Source: Priestia megaterium (GTDB lineage: Bacteria > Bacillota > Bacilli > Bacillales > Bacillaceae_H). Taken from it: 64,000 nt of DNA. Below are positions 49,406 to 57,624 of this stretch, piece by piece. The notes beneath the pieces were generated by a model that saw nothing but the letters and a program-made list of their open reading frames with translations, was not told where the DNA came from and did not search any database. Numbering within the stretch: position 1 is the stretch's first letter; each line of letters opens with the position of its first letter. Where the stretch lies: positions 2,385,501-2,449,500 of the forward strand of contig NZ_CP023317.1 in assembly GCF_009497655.1 (NCBI RefSeq). Reading direction: 5' to 3'. Made by a program: the position numbers and the translations under genes.

Positions 49406-50401
49406 TCAGACTAATTTTACAATCGTTCTTCCTCTTACATGCCCTTTTAATATGTTAGGAAGAACAGTAGGAAGCTGATTTAAATTAATTTCTTGTGAGA
49501 TAAAATCTTCAAAATTTGATGGTTTGAAATCTGTTGCTATACGTTTCCATATTTTCAAACGTGTTTCCATTGGGCAGTATACAGAGTCAATGCCAAGTAA
49601 GTTGACGCCCCTTAAAATAAATGGAAAAACAGTAGAGGCCAGTTTTGTCCCAGCTGTTAACCCACTAACAGCAACTGAACCACCATATTGAATCTGACTT
49701 AAAACAGAGGACAGAGGATCTCCACCAACAGGGTCAACGGCTGCAGCCCATTTTTGTGCCCCTAAAGCTTTAACCTTTCCTCCATACGTCATATCCCTTG
49801 AAATAATGGTATGAGCTCCGAGTTTTCGTAAATACTCATACTCCGATTCTTTCCCTGTGCTAGCTTCTACTTTATAACCCAGAGAGTTTAAAAATGAGAC
49901 CGCAAAACTGCCAACGCCACCGGTTGCACCTGTCACAAGAACTTTTCCTTTGTCTGGTGACACCCCATTCTCCTCTAGACGTTGTATAGATAGGGCTGCC
50001 GTAAAGCCTGCTGTTCCTACTACAATGGCTTCTTTAAGAGTCAAATTTTCAGGTAAAGGTACAATCCAATCACCTGGAATACTGGCATATTCGCTGTATC
50101 CACCAAAGTGGGAAACACCTATATCGTAACTTGTTGCAATGACTTCATCTCCTTCATGAAAGCGAGGGTCATTAGAAGAAACGACTACACCTACTAAATC
50201 TACTCCTGGTATAAATGGATAATTTCTTACGATTTTACCATCAGGAGTACCTGCTAGCCCATCTTTATAGTTAATCCCTGAATAATGTACCTTGATTAAG
50301 ACATCACTCTTAGGCAAAAATTCTAGAGAAATATTTTTTACATTCATTGAAAATTCATCATTAACTTTGTCTACTACTAGCGCTTTGAATTGATCTTTCA
50401 T
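49406..50401 (-). CDS. Zinc-independent MDR oxidoreductase, YhdH/YhfP type
   Basis: 331 residues. The medium-chain reductase layout is clear: a GroES-like N-terminus (VHYSGINYKDGLAGTPDGKIV, PGVDLVGVV), the nucleotide-binding motif TGATGGVGSFAV near 157-168, and the acrylyl-CoA reductase-like ending GHVRGRTIVKL. It probably reduces an enoyl-CoA or quinone with NADPH. AGGAGGAATGAC precedes the start. A divergent TetR gene and two operators lie upstream, so induction by a xenobiotic-like effector is likely. Confidence 0.87.
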   Translation of the reverse strand: MKDQFKALVVDKVNDEFSMNVKNISLEFLPKSDVLIKVHYSGINYKDGLAGTPDGKIVRNYPFIPGVDLVGVVVSSNDPRFHEGDEVIATSYDIGVSHFGGYSEYASIPGDWIVPLPENLTLKEAIVVGTAGFTAALSIQRLEENGVSPDKGKVLVTGATGGVGSFAVSFLNSLGYKVEASTGKESEYEYLRKLGAHTIISRDMTYGGKVKALGAQKWAAAVDPVGGDPLSSVLSQIQYGGSVAVSGLTAGTKLASTVFPFILRGVNLLGIDSVYCPMETRLKIWKRIATDFKPSNFEDFISQEINLNQLPTVLPNILKGHVRGRTIVKLV

Positions 50402-50442
50402 TTTGTCATTCCTCCTTTGTGAAACTACTTCTAGTATACATT

Positions 50443-50485
50443 ATTATTCTGACCGGTCAAACTTTTTTTGGCCGGTCAGAATAAT
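50443..50485. promoter_or_regulatory. Tandem TetR operators between the oxidoreductase and TetR genes
   Basis: TGACCGGTCA (50450-50459) and TGGCCGGTCA (50469-50478) are two palindromes centred 19 bp apart, and the whole region is a 14-bp inverted repeat (50443-50456/50472-50485). On the minus strand TTGACC here is the -35 of a promoter with TATACT as -10. Confidence 0.75.
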
Positions 50486-50550
50486 TTTTTGTTCAAATTT
50501 TATAAAATGTTGTATACTAATTTGTACGTTTAGTTTGCTGGAGGTTTATT

Positions 50551-51144
50551 ATGAAGAAAAAAGCAGAAGAGAGAAAGAATCAAATATTAAGAGCAGCTTT
50601 CCAATCTATGTCAGTACAAGGTTATAATTCGGTTACCTTACAGAGTATTGCTGATCATGCAGAAGTTAGTAAAGGAGTCGTCCATTATTATTTTGAGAAT
50701 AAGGAAGATACCTTATCTCAACTCCTTGAGTGGCTTACAAATAAAATCTATAACTATGAGCTTGCATCAGTGAATTCAGAGTCTACTCCCTTGGGTAAAT
50801 TAAAAGCTTATGTAAACTCAGTGTTTGTCGCCCCTGAGAAAAATGCAAAATTTTATAGAGTTTATTTAGATTTCTTGTCTCAGGCAGGTCAAAATGAAAC
50901 ATATAGAAAAATTAATCATCATTTTTATCAAAACTGTTGGGGCATTACATCTGACATTATTGCTTCTGGTCAGAAAACAGGAGTGTTTGAACAGAATATT
51001 AATATAGAAAACACTTCAAAAACCATGCGCGCTATTATAGATGGATTGCTCATTCAATGGCTAATGAACGAAGATATAAATTCCCATCAATATTACAAAG
51101 AGACTTGCTATCAAAGCTTTTTAGACTTGCTAAAAGTTAATTAG
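50551..51144 (+). CDS. TetR/AcrR-family repressor
   Basis: 197 residues. The helix-turn-helix is at about residues 10-55 (RKNQILRAAFQSMSVQGYNSVTLQSIADHAEVSKGVVHYYFENKEDTLSQLL), of the BetI-like subgroup judged by its C-terminal half (ASVNSESTPLGKLKAYVNSVF, MRAIIDGLLIQWL). It is divergent from the MDR oxidoreductase and very likely controls it and itself through the double operator. GGAGG precedes the start. The ligand is unknown. Confidence 0.88.
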   Translation: MKKKAEERKNQILRAAFQSMSVQGYNSVTLQSIADHAEVSKGVVHYYFENKEDTLSQLLEWLTNKIYNYELASVNSESTPLGKLKAYVNSVFVAPEKNAKFYRVYLDFLSQAGQNETYRKINHHFYQNCWGITSDIIASGQKTGVFEQNINIENTSKTMRAIIDGLLIQWLMNEDINSHQYYKETCYQSFLDLLKVN

Positions 51145-51817
51145 ATGCTCTTTTTGACTTTTTAATCTGTCTGAACTGTCTACCTTCTATACTTTAAATG
51201 ATAAACAAGAAGAACAAAGTCTAAAATCAAATGACGCTTTGCTCTTTTTTATAATATGTAATTTCCATAAAAATTGGATAACTAAGGATTTTTATCAGAA
51301 CAAGCATATGTGTTATAAGCTATCGGTAGAAACAATCCAATAATCAAAGTTAGGCATATTATATGGAAAGCGAGTTAACATAATAGGTTTTATAAGAAGA
51401 AAAAAAACCTGTATTTTAAAATACGGGTTTTTTCATATTTCTCTTCAAAATATCTATTTAAAACTTATTATTTTTATTAAAAATCATTCATTTCCTACCT
51501 CTATAATACCATATTTTTGTACTTTTTTTCAGTCTAGTATTTAAATCTTTTTTCAATAAAATACAGATTAGGATTGGTATTCATATAAAAGAAATTGGGG
51601 AAGAATTTAAAGGTAGCTAGTGAAGTAGAAGTTATAGAATTAAAAATTGAAGCACTTGGTGACCAGATTGTATTAAATCCTACATCTGAAGGGGTTTCCT
51701 ATAGTAAAAGTAATATAAGATTATGCCACAAACGGTCCATTTTCTGGAATAACCCTTTAAAGGTAAAACAGTATTTGAATGTTAAAATCAAATGTAATTG
51801 CAAAAGGAGATTCATAG
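51145..51817. other. 673-base gap
   Basis: Holds a terminator at 51401-51433 and AT-rich DNA. A frame at 51595-51909 was considered and not accepted. Its first part (about 35 codons: SEVEVIELKIEALGDQIVLN) looks protein-like and may be a gene scrap. Confidence 0.5.
51401..51433 (+). terminator. Terminator downstream of the TetR gene
   Basis: AAAAAACCTGTATT/AATACGGGTTTTTT with a TTAA loop. It is 257 bases after the TetR stop. Confidence 0.7.
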
Positions 51818-52666
51818 ATGAAAGAAAACCAAATCAGTTTTACCGCGATGATGACAGCTTATATTCGAGATATTCACTCAAAATATGCAAACCACAAAAT
51901 TTTCAATGACTTTTTGGCATATGAACTAGTTCCTGAAGAACAAAAAAAATTAATAGAGAAGATTATGCCAAAAGAAGCCTTAATGAATTCTACAGCCTCT
52001 ATCACCCGTTCTCGATACACAGAAGATTGTTTTATGAAGGCGATTGAAACTGGTGTAGAACAGTATGTAATCTTGGGTGCTGGCTTAGATACTTTTGCAT
52101 TTAGATATCCTGATTTGTTAAAGAGTCTTAATGTATTTGAACTAGATCATCCTGCGACGCAAAGCTTTAAACGTCAACGTGTCGATAAGGTGGGTTGGGG
52201 TCATCCAGAAAACCTACATTACATTTCTATTGACTTCACTCGGGAGGATATAGTAAATAAACTCAATTCATCACTAAACTATTCTGCCTTATCCAAAAGT
52301 TTTTTTAGCTGGCAAGGAGTTACAATGTATTTATCCAAAAAAGAAGTATATAAAACACTAGCTAATATACCTAAAGTAACTCCCTCTGGGAGCATGATTG
52401 TATTTGATTACTTCAGTGTAGATGAATTTGATGAGGAAACTACTTCCACTGATTTGAAAAAGAAAGAAAAAATGATGAATAAGATAGGAGAGCCAATGAA
52501 AACAGGTTTTGATCCAGCTAGTATGAAGCAAGAAATGGCAGAACTCGGATTGAATTTGCTTGAGAATTTAAGCCCGACGGATATTGAGAAACGATATATG
52601 ACAGGATTAAATGTGAACTTAAAGGCGCATAAAAACGTGTACTTTGCACTAGCTGTAGTTGAATAA
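51818..52666 (+). CDS. SAM-dependent methyltransferase of the LCM/TIGR00027 family
   Basis: 282 residues. The family motifs are RSRYTEDCFMKAIETGVEQYVILGAGLDTFAFRYP (SAM-binding), FELDHPATQSFKRQRV, FSWQGVTMYLSKKEV and SGSMIVFDYFSVDEF. Members are O-methyltransferases of mostly unknown substrates, in part acting on small carboxylic acids or phenols. AAAAGGAGATTCATAG precedes the start. It stands next to a flavin monooxygenase gene transcribed toward it, but no shared control is visible. Confidence 0.82.
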   Translation: MKENQISFTAMMTAYIRDIHSKYANHKIFNDFLAYELVPEEQKKLIEKIMPKEALMNSTASITRSRYTEDCFMKAIETGVEQYVILGAGLDTFAFRYPDLLKSLNVFELDHPATQSFKRQRVDKVGWGHPENLHYISIDFTREDIVNKLNSSLNYSALSKSFFSWQGVTMYLSKKEVYKTLANIPKVTPSGSMIVFDYFSVDEFDEETTSTDLKKKEKMMNKIGEPMKTGFDPASMKQEMAELGLNLLENLSPTDIEKRYMTGLNVNLKAHKNVYFALAVVE

Positions 52667-52874
52667 ACTTTCATATTCTTTAATTTAGAAGTGTAATACT
52701 TTATAGAAAAATTGCTAATTTGCCGTCGATAAGAGTAAATAATAAAGGTAAATACTTTTAAATTTAATATCTAGTTAATATAACAGTTGATCAAAAGATA
52801 AGAGATACAATGTATTATCTGTCTGCAATATCTGATATTGATATTTTGTAATTTTTATGAAAGCTCACTCACAG

Positions 52875-52902
52875 GGCATACGTTTTAACACGTATGCCTT
52901 TT
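52875..52902 (+). terminator. Terminator of the methyltransferase gene
   Basis: GGCATACGT/ACGTATGCC with a TTTAAC loop, followed by TTTTGAGG. Confidence 0.75.
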
Positions 52903-52963
52903 GAGGTGTTATATTCTTTAATTTTTAACTAATCTTAAGTCAGGAGCATGCGTATTAGTTTAT

Positions 52964-54586
52964 TTACCATAGTACGCTAGTCATGACCTGCTTAAGAGTT
53001 AGATGAGGATTTGATTCGCCCTCTTTTGTACGCCATGCTACAAAACCATCTGGTCTTATTAATACAGCTCCTTGAGAGGTAACATCGTACACTGCTTCCC
53101 AGCTATCCTCATCCTCACACTCAACACAATCTCCTTGTAAACCGATCCCATAAACATTAATAGGAACACCTAAGTGAGAAGATACATTCCGGGTAGCAGT
53201 GCGCCAAAGGCTATTATCTTTTCCCGTGAATAAGACGAAATTTTCACCTATTAGATCTAAGGTAGATATACGCTTACCTTGGTACTTCAACCACATATGT
53301 GGAGCACGAGTACCTGGCCTTCCGTTTAGTTCTAATTGATCCATTCTATGCAGTGTATCGGAGTTTTCCTTGATAATTGCTGTTGAGTTATATTTATACC
53401 CTACAGTAACTGCAGTATGGTCCATACTATTGAGGGTGCTTACACCTTTCTTTATAACATTAAATAACAAATCACTGGCATATTTCGTTGTTACTTCTGC
53501 AGCATAGTGTCTTTCATTATGATAAGTTTGGAGCAATCGTGGATGAGCTTGTTTGTGTATCACTGCAGCAAGTTTCCAAGCTAAATTATGAGCATCTTGA
53601 ATACCTGTATTCGAACCAAATCCTCCGGTAGGTGGCATAAGATGAGCTGCGTCTCCAATTAGAAAGACTCGACTATCTTGAAAACGAGTGGCTGTCTGTT
53701 CTGCAGCTGCCCAAGGTAAAATACTGAAGATGACAATATCAAGATTTGAAACTCCTATAGCTTTTTTTAAAATCTCACAGCATCGCTCTTCAGAAAAATC
53801 TTCTGGACTTTCTCCAGTTGAGGGATTATAGGCCACATGATAAATCCATTCATCACGATTGTTAACAGTGATGAGCGCACCAAATACTTCTGGATTTAGG
53901 ATTTGAATCCAGCCAAACTGGCTAGGTTTCAGAAAGCGACTTAGATCAGCCTGAAAATAGATGTTGATATAATGTCCGCCGATCACTCCTCTTCCTGTAG
54001 TTGGAATTTTTGTATGTTGACGAATTGTGCTTTTAGCACCATCTGCCGCAATTAAATAATCACTTCGAATTTTTTCTTTCGTTCCTGTCTCTCTATTTAT
54101 TATAGTTGCTGTAACTCCTAAATCGTCTTGTTGATACTCTATAAGTTCAGTATTATAGCGTATATGCCCTTTTCCCTCTTTAGCAGCTTGAAGAAGGATA
54201 GGTTCTAGTTCAATTTGATAACAAGATGCTGGCTTTGAAGGGCTCACCTTTTCAAAATTTTCTATTCTCTCTTTTTCAAGAGATTTTTGGGAATTCTCCG
54301 CAGTTTCTAATTTCTCAGGGTCTATGCTTTTGATTGTCTCTACAGCAATCCTTCCACGAATATTATCTAATGGTTTGCTAGCAGTCCGGATAGCTGCCTC
54401 CAATCCAAGTTGTCGAAATATTTCCATCGTACGAAATGTAATCCCTCCAGCTTTTGGATGGATAGCTGTACCAGTGTGTTTTTCAATCAGTAAATAATCA
54501 ACGTTATGACGTGCCAAAAAGAGAGCAGAGGTAAGTCCACTAAGACCACCACCTACTATTAAAACAGGAACATGTTTGTGTATCAT
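52964..54586 (-). CDS. FAD-dependent aromatic monooxygenase
   Basis: 540 residues from the ATG at 54586 (AAAGGAAAATTTCT upstream). The phenol hydroxylase/PheA-TfdB class signature is complete: the dinucleotide-binding VLIVGGGLSGLTSALFLAR (about 8-26), the DG-type motif YLIAADGAKSTIRQ (about 180), and the GD motif FLIGDAAHLMPPTGGFGSNTGIQDAHNLAWKLA (about 310-342). The thioredoxin-like C-terminal domain is present. It uses NAD(P)H and O2 to hydroxylate an aromatic or polyketide; the substrate is unknown. Three palindromes lie upstream. Confidence 0.87.
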   Translation of the reverse strand: MIHKHVPVLIVGGGLSGLTSALFLARHNVDYLLIEKHTGTAIHPKAGGITFRTMEIFRQLGLEAAIRTASKPLDNIRGRIAVETIKSIDPEKLETAENSQKSLEKERIENFEKVSPSKPASCYQIELEPILLQAAKEGKGHIRYNTELIEYQQDDLGVTATIINRETGTKEKIRSDYLIAADGAKSTIRQHTKIPTTGRGVIGGHYINIYFQADLSRFLKPSQFGWIQILNPEVFGALITVNNRDEWIYHVAYNPSTGESPEDFSEERCCEILKKAIGVSNLDIVIFSILPWAAAEQTATRFQDSRVFLIGDAAHLMPPTGGFGSNTGIQDAHNLAWKLAAVIHKQAHPRLLQTYHNERHYAAEVTTKYASDLLFNVIKKGVSTLNSMDHTAVTVGYKYNSTAIIKENSDTLHRMDQLELNGRPGTRAPHMWLKYQGKRISTLDLIGENFVLFTGKDNSLWRTATRNVSSHLGVPINVYGIGLQGDCVECEDEDSWEAVYDVTSQGAVLIRPDGFVAWRTKEGESNPHLTLKQVMTSVLW

Positions 54587-54613
54587 AGAAATTTTCCTTT
54601 CAAATTTAAATGT

Positions 54614-54640
54614 ACCCATGGGTCTTACTGAATTCAGTAA
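54614..54640. promoter_or_regulatory. Two perfect palindromes upstream of the monooxygenase
   Basis: ACCCATGGGT (54614-54623) and TTACTGAATTCAGTAA (54625-54640) stand side by side. The second is a 16-bp perfect palindrome, typical of MarR- or TetR-type operators. Confidence 0.55.
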
Positions 54641-54647
54641 TCAAACT

Positions 54648-54689
54648 ATAACCTAAAAAAAATGAAATTGTAGACTGTTTTTAGGTTAT
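54648..54689. repeat. 12-bp inverted repeat
   Basis: ATAACCTAAAAA (54648-54659) and TTTTTAGGTTAT (54678-54689) with an 18-base spacer. Confidence 0.6.
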
Positions 54690-54710
54690 GTTTTATAATG
54701 ATAATAGAGT

Positions 54711-54736
54711 ACGCCCCAAATAAGGGGCGTTTTTTT
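54711..54736 (+). terminator. Orphan plus-strand terminator
   Basis: ACGCCCC/GGGGCGT with an AAATAA loop, then TTTTTTT. No plus-strand gene lies between it and the previous terminator at 52902. Confidence 0.75.
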
Positions 54737-55014
54737 CTATAACTTTTAAAAGAATATTCACTAATGTTAATGGAAACAACAAACACTTCCTGACTTTATA
54801 CATGTGTTCTATTCTGTATTATCTTACTGTCTGTGTCCTTCTATTTTATACATGTTAAGTTCTCATAATGGATTTTATCGGTAGGAAATATAAAAGTAAT
54901 CGTTTTCATTTTTTGCTTTCTCAAAATGATTTGATAGGTTATAATAAATGCCTACAAAAATATTAAATGATATGTAAGTAACAAGCAATTACACCCTTAA
55001 TATTTAACTAAAAG

Positions 55015-55046
55015 AAAAATCCACCTCTCAAATTAGGTGGGTTTTT
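55015..55046. terminator. Hairpin terminator of the VOC gene or of a small RNA
   Basis: AAAATCCACCT/AGGTGGGTTTTT with an 8-base loop. T-tracts are present on both strands. Confidence 0.65.
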
Positions 55047-55166
55047 CTTCTTTAAATGTATGTGATGCACATCCTTAGTTAATATAAAACACATTCAGGA
55101 ACCCAACCAAGAAAAGCTTGCAGGAGAAGAATTCTTGAGATAATAAGAATAACAGCTTTTCATTGA

Positions 55167-55598
55167 TTACTCATTATCAGCAGGTTGTGTGGAAATTTGC
55201 CAAGTAACACCGAATTTATCTGTTACTTGGCCATATGATGGGCTCCAAAAAGTTTCTTGAAGTGGCATTCCTACTTGACCACCTTCTTTCAGTTTTTCAA
55301 ATACTTCTTTTGATTTTTCTACACTGTCTATAGTGATAGCTACCGTTATTTGTGATCCAATTTGGTATGGTTGACCCGGGAATGTATCAGAAAGCATCAA
55401 ATCATTATCACCAACTTTTAAGTGCGCATTCATTACACGGTCTATTGCTTCTATAGGAGTAGGGAATTCTGGATTTCCAGGCATTTCTCCGAACGTTTGA
55501 ACTCCAATAACTTTTGCATCCAATGCTTTTTCGTAAAATTTAACAGCTTCTTGTCCATTACCGTTCATAACTAAATAAGGATAAATTCCTAAAACCAT
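55167..55598 (-). CDS. VOC-family (PhnB/YjdN-like) protein
   Basis: 143 residues from the ATG at 55598, six bases after AGAGGTG. The PhnB-type pattern is MVLGIYPYLVMNGNGQEAVKFYEKALDAKVI at the start, then LMLSDTFPGQ and the ending SPSYGQVTDKFGVTWQIS. Such glyoxalase-fold proteins are 3-demethylubiquinone-like by annotation, but their actual function is mostly unknown. It stands alone. Confidence 0.83.
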   Translation of the reverse strand: MVLGIYPYLVMNGNGQEAVKFYEKALDAKVIGVQTFGEMPGNPEFPTPIEAIDRVMNAHLKVGDNDLMLSDTFPGQPYQIGSQITVAITIDSVEKSKEVFEKLKEGGQVGMPLQETFWSPSYGQVTDKFGVTWQISTQPADNE

Positions 55599-55904
55599 TA
55601 AAAACACCTCTTTTAAAATTTTAGTTAGACTTTACTAAATCACAGTTAGATGAAAAAAGAACTCACGTTTGATTTAGTCATAACTCTCACTACATATCTA
55701 TACAACAAATTCATTGGGTTATCCTGCAGCGTTAGTTTATTAAGAAAAAAGATACACGTACATCTGAAAACGTAGATTTCTATGTACACCATATACAAAC
55801 CTAGTTACCATAAAACAAATTCTAGGAACAAAAGTATTTTAATGTTTATCTATAATTGGTTTAATAGAAAATGTAAATATTCCAAAATAAGAAAGTGAGA
55901 ACAA
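55599..55904. other. 306-base AT-rich gap
   Basis: No gene, palindrome or terminator of note was seen. Confidence 0.5.
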
Positions 55905-56084
55905 ATGGACTTTATTTTTAATTTTATAGTTGAATTTATTAAAACAATAATTTATGGGTGGCTTGTTTTATTTGCATTTGAAAAACTGAATGTCTTTCAG
56001 TTAGAGAAGAAAACTAAATGGATATTCATACTCACCCTTTCACTCATATTAGGTATTATCTTTGCATTAATTGACCTATTATAA
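55905..56084 (+). CDS. 59-residue membrane protein
   Basis: The frame runs from an ATG preceded by AAGTGAGAACAA. Two hydrophobic segments are visible, around residues 3-24 and 40-58, with a charged loop (EKLNVFQLEKKTK) between them. The C-terminus is hydrophobic (GIIFALIDLL). Family unknown. The ribosome-binding site is only moderate, so expression is less certain than for other small genes here. Confidence 0.5.
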   Translation: MDFIFNFIVEFIKTIIYGWLVLFAFEKLNVFQLEKKTKWIFILTLSLILGIIFALIDLL

Positions 56085-56354
56085 TATGCATATCGTATAC
56101 AAATTAAGTTTACATAATACCTCTTTCCGGAAGACACTCAAAAACGATGCCTTGGTGCATAAGGGCTCGTTTGCCTTTTCGTTTTACTGTTTATGCAGAA
56201 TTTTATACATCGTTGATATAGCAAGATTTTTGGTGACAATGAACGTGCGTATCTTTGCATAAAATTACCCCCTCACCAGTTGCTTGTTACCATTTTGCAT
56301 CGTTCGCATTCTTAATGGGGAAACTAACTAAAACAAGTATTTGGAGGACAACGG
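56085..56354. other. Unassigned 270-base stretch
   Basis: Less AT-rich than its surroundings, with several GCATAA and GCATCG words but no gene I could support. Probably part of the same acquired segment as the DUF3888 gene. Confidence 0.4.
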
Positions 56355-56720
56355 ATGAAACGATTCATGGCCGTCACAACTCTTGTCCTATGCTTAACAG
56401 GAGGAATGGGCACCTATACAGAAGCTGCGCCCCAATTGTCCATCAAGCAGAAGCATACGGATTTCTATGATGCCTTTTTGATGCTTCTGAATCCCTATGC
56501 GGAGAAAGCGATTCGAACGAGATACCCTGATCGTAGTTACAGTTTGTGGAATGCAGATATTTTAAGTGTGAAGCGTGTCTCGGGTGGGTTTTCAAACTAT
56601 GATTTCGTGGTGAAGGTGAAATACGATACGTTTACAGGCCCACATAACCCACCTGAAGGCCCAGTGGTTATCACATTTTCGGTGAGCACTGAAGTTAAGA
56701 TTCTAAAGGTTGAAGGATAA
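56355..56720 (+). CDS. Secreted DUF3888-type protein
   Basis: 121 residues with a signal peptide (KRFMAVTTLVLCLTGGMGTYTEAAP). The mature part has DAFLMLLNPYAEKAIRTRYPDRSYSLWNADILSVKRVSGGFSNYDFVVKVKYDTFTGPHNPPEGP, the pattern of DUF3888 proteins, which are small exported proteins of unknown function in bacilli. GGAGGACAACG precedes the start. Base composition is noticeably less AT-rich than flanking DNA, suggesting acquisition. Confidence 0.78.
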   Translation: MKRFMAVTTLVLCLTGGMGTYTEAAPQLSIKQKHTDFYDAFLMLLNPYAEKAIRTRYPDRSYSLWNADILSVKRVSGGFSNYDFVVKVKYDTFTGPHNPPEGPVVITFSVSTEVKILKVEG

Positions 56721-56729
56721 TGGATAAAT

Positions 56730-56762
56730 AAAAAGCGTTAGAAGCGTTTCTGACGCTTTTTT
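56730..56762 (+). terminator. Terminator of the DUF3888 gene
   Basis: AAAAGCGT-T-AGAA/TTCT-G-ACGCTTTT with a GCGT loop, then TT. Confidence 0.8.
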
Positions 56763-56876
56763 CTTATATTAATTGAAGTGAATAGCAAAGGAATATGAGA
56801 CTTTAACGCTTATGTTTTTAACTATCCTCAATAATTTATAATATTAAACATTAGAGAGTCCGTAAAAGTATACTTT

Positions 56877-56984
56877 TGCGAACTTTTGATTTATATAGAA
56901 AATCTATCATTTTCACCGTTCGTTTAAGTTTTGAGATATTATACGAACGTTCTCTAAAACACATAAAACTTTGCGAACGTTCTT
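56877..56984. repeat. Repeated GCGAAC/GAACGTTC motif
   Basis: GAACGTTC occurs at 56945-56952 and 56975-56982, exactly 30 bp apart, with related GCGAAC near 56878 and CGTTCG near 56918. Confidence 0.45.
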
Positions 56985-57070
56985 GTTAGAAAAAAATGAT
57001 GGATTCAAATCGAATCTTGATAGTGCGTTAGAACAAAACACCCTTAATCATGTGGAAACCAATAAGTGCA

Positions 57071-57114
57071 AAAAAACTGCACCTAGATTTAAAATAATCG
57101 AAGGTACAGTTTTT
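57071..57114 (-). terminator. Terminator of the immunity-gene remnant
   Basis: AAAAACTG-C-ACCT/AGGT-A-CAGTTTTT; on the minus strand followed by TTTTTTT. Confidence 0.7.
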
Positions 57115-57129
57115 ATTAAACATTGTAAT

Positions 57130-57429
57130 TTAATCTTCTTTATTCAATTCCCCAATAGAAAATTGATAGAAAATTGAGTGCATTCCATACTCATCTTCAC
57201 TGATGAAAATGCCAAATTTCTCATCAACATTTATAAGTATGAACCAGAAATAAGCTTCAGAATTATTAGCTTCTGTATAATATAATACACTTTCTAAGTT
57301 TTCATAAAAATCTTTTAATTTAATTATTAAATTAGGCAATTGTTCATGTTTTCTACCATTGTAAATTACAACTTTTTGATTGAGATAACCCTTTATTTTG
57401 TTTTGAAATTCTTCTAATTCAACTTTTAT
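57130..57429 (-). pseudogene. Immunity-type gene, start codon apparently lost
   Basis: The frame reads KVELEEFQNKIKGYLNQKVV..., then NGRKHEQLPNLIIKLKDFYENLESVLYYTEANNSEAYFWFILINVDEKFGIFISEDEYGMHSIFYQFSIGELNKED to the stop at 57130. It begins right after the toxin stop codon in the same frame, but the place where an ATG is expected, 15 bases after the toxin stop, has ATA (57429-57427). The first usable start is a TTG at 57339 without a ribosome-binding site. The layout is that of a toxin/immunity gene pair; function is inferred. Confidence 0.6.
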
Positions 57430-57444
57430 TCTTTTCTTAAATAG

Positions 57445-57600
57445 TTATCTATTGTTCTTCCCTCGCTTTTTGTATCCTGAACGATTTTCTGGGTAATGGG
57501 TGCTTCTTTGATCATATCTACCTTTTTTATAAGGATTTAACCCATCTACCACGTGAAAATGCGGACCTCTTCCATTTGCATTCCAGTACAGTAAAAAATC
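57445..57600 (-). pseudogene. C-terminal toxin fragment of a polymorphic toxin
   Basis: About 50 codons: DFLLYWNANGRGPHFHVVDG, then LNPYKKGRYDQRSTHYPENRSGYKKRGKNNR before the stop at 57445. A YWNANGRGPHFHV segment and a basic end resemble nuclease-type tips of LXG/Rhs toxins. There is no start, and the fragment is cut at the terminator of the GNAT gene, so the rest of the toxin is gone. Confidence 0.6.
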
Positions 57601-57623
57601 CGCGGATATAATCCACGGATTTT
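57595..57623 (-). terminator. Terminator of the GNAT gene
   Basis: AAAATCCG-C-GGAT/ATCC-A-CGGATTTT, between the GNAT stop and the toxin fragment, followed on the minus strand by TT. Confidence 0.7.
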
Positions 57624-57624
57624 C

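Larger units (their letters stand above)
54587..55166. other. 580-base regulatory stretch with palindromes and terminators
   Basis: No gene. Contains the two operator palindromes (54614-54640), a 12-bp inverted repeat (54648-54689), a promoter-like TATAAT (54694-54699) followed at once by a terminator (54711-54736), and a second hairpin (55015-55046). Confidence 0.5.
56721..57129. other. 409-base gap with terminators and GAACGTTC repeats
   Basis: Holds the DUF3888 terminator, CGAAC-type repeats (56877-56982) and the terminator of the immunity remnant. A plus-strand frame at 56971-57177 lacks a proper start. Confidence 0.5.

Noticed and set aside
51595-51909. 104-codon plus-strand frame before the methyltransferase
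   Set aside because: It begins with a TTG without ribosome-binding site and runs into the next gene out of frame; only the first third is protein-like. Kept as a possible gene scrap, not a gene.
54893-54906. cre site upstream of the VOC gene
   Set aside because: The AGTAATCGTTTTCA word lacks the first consensus bases and lies far from any gene start.
56942-56984. LexA (SOS) boxes
   Set aside because: Bacillus LexA boxes are CGAAC-N4-GTTCG; here GAAC and GTTC touch without the four-base spacer.
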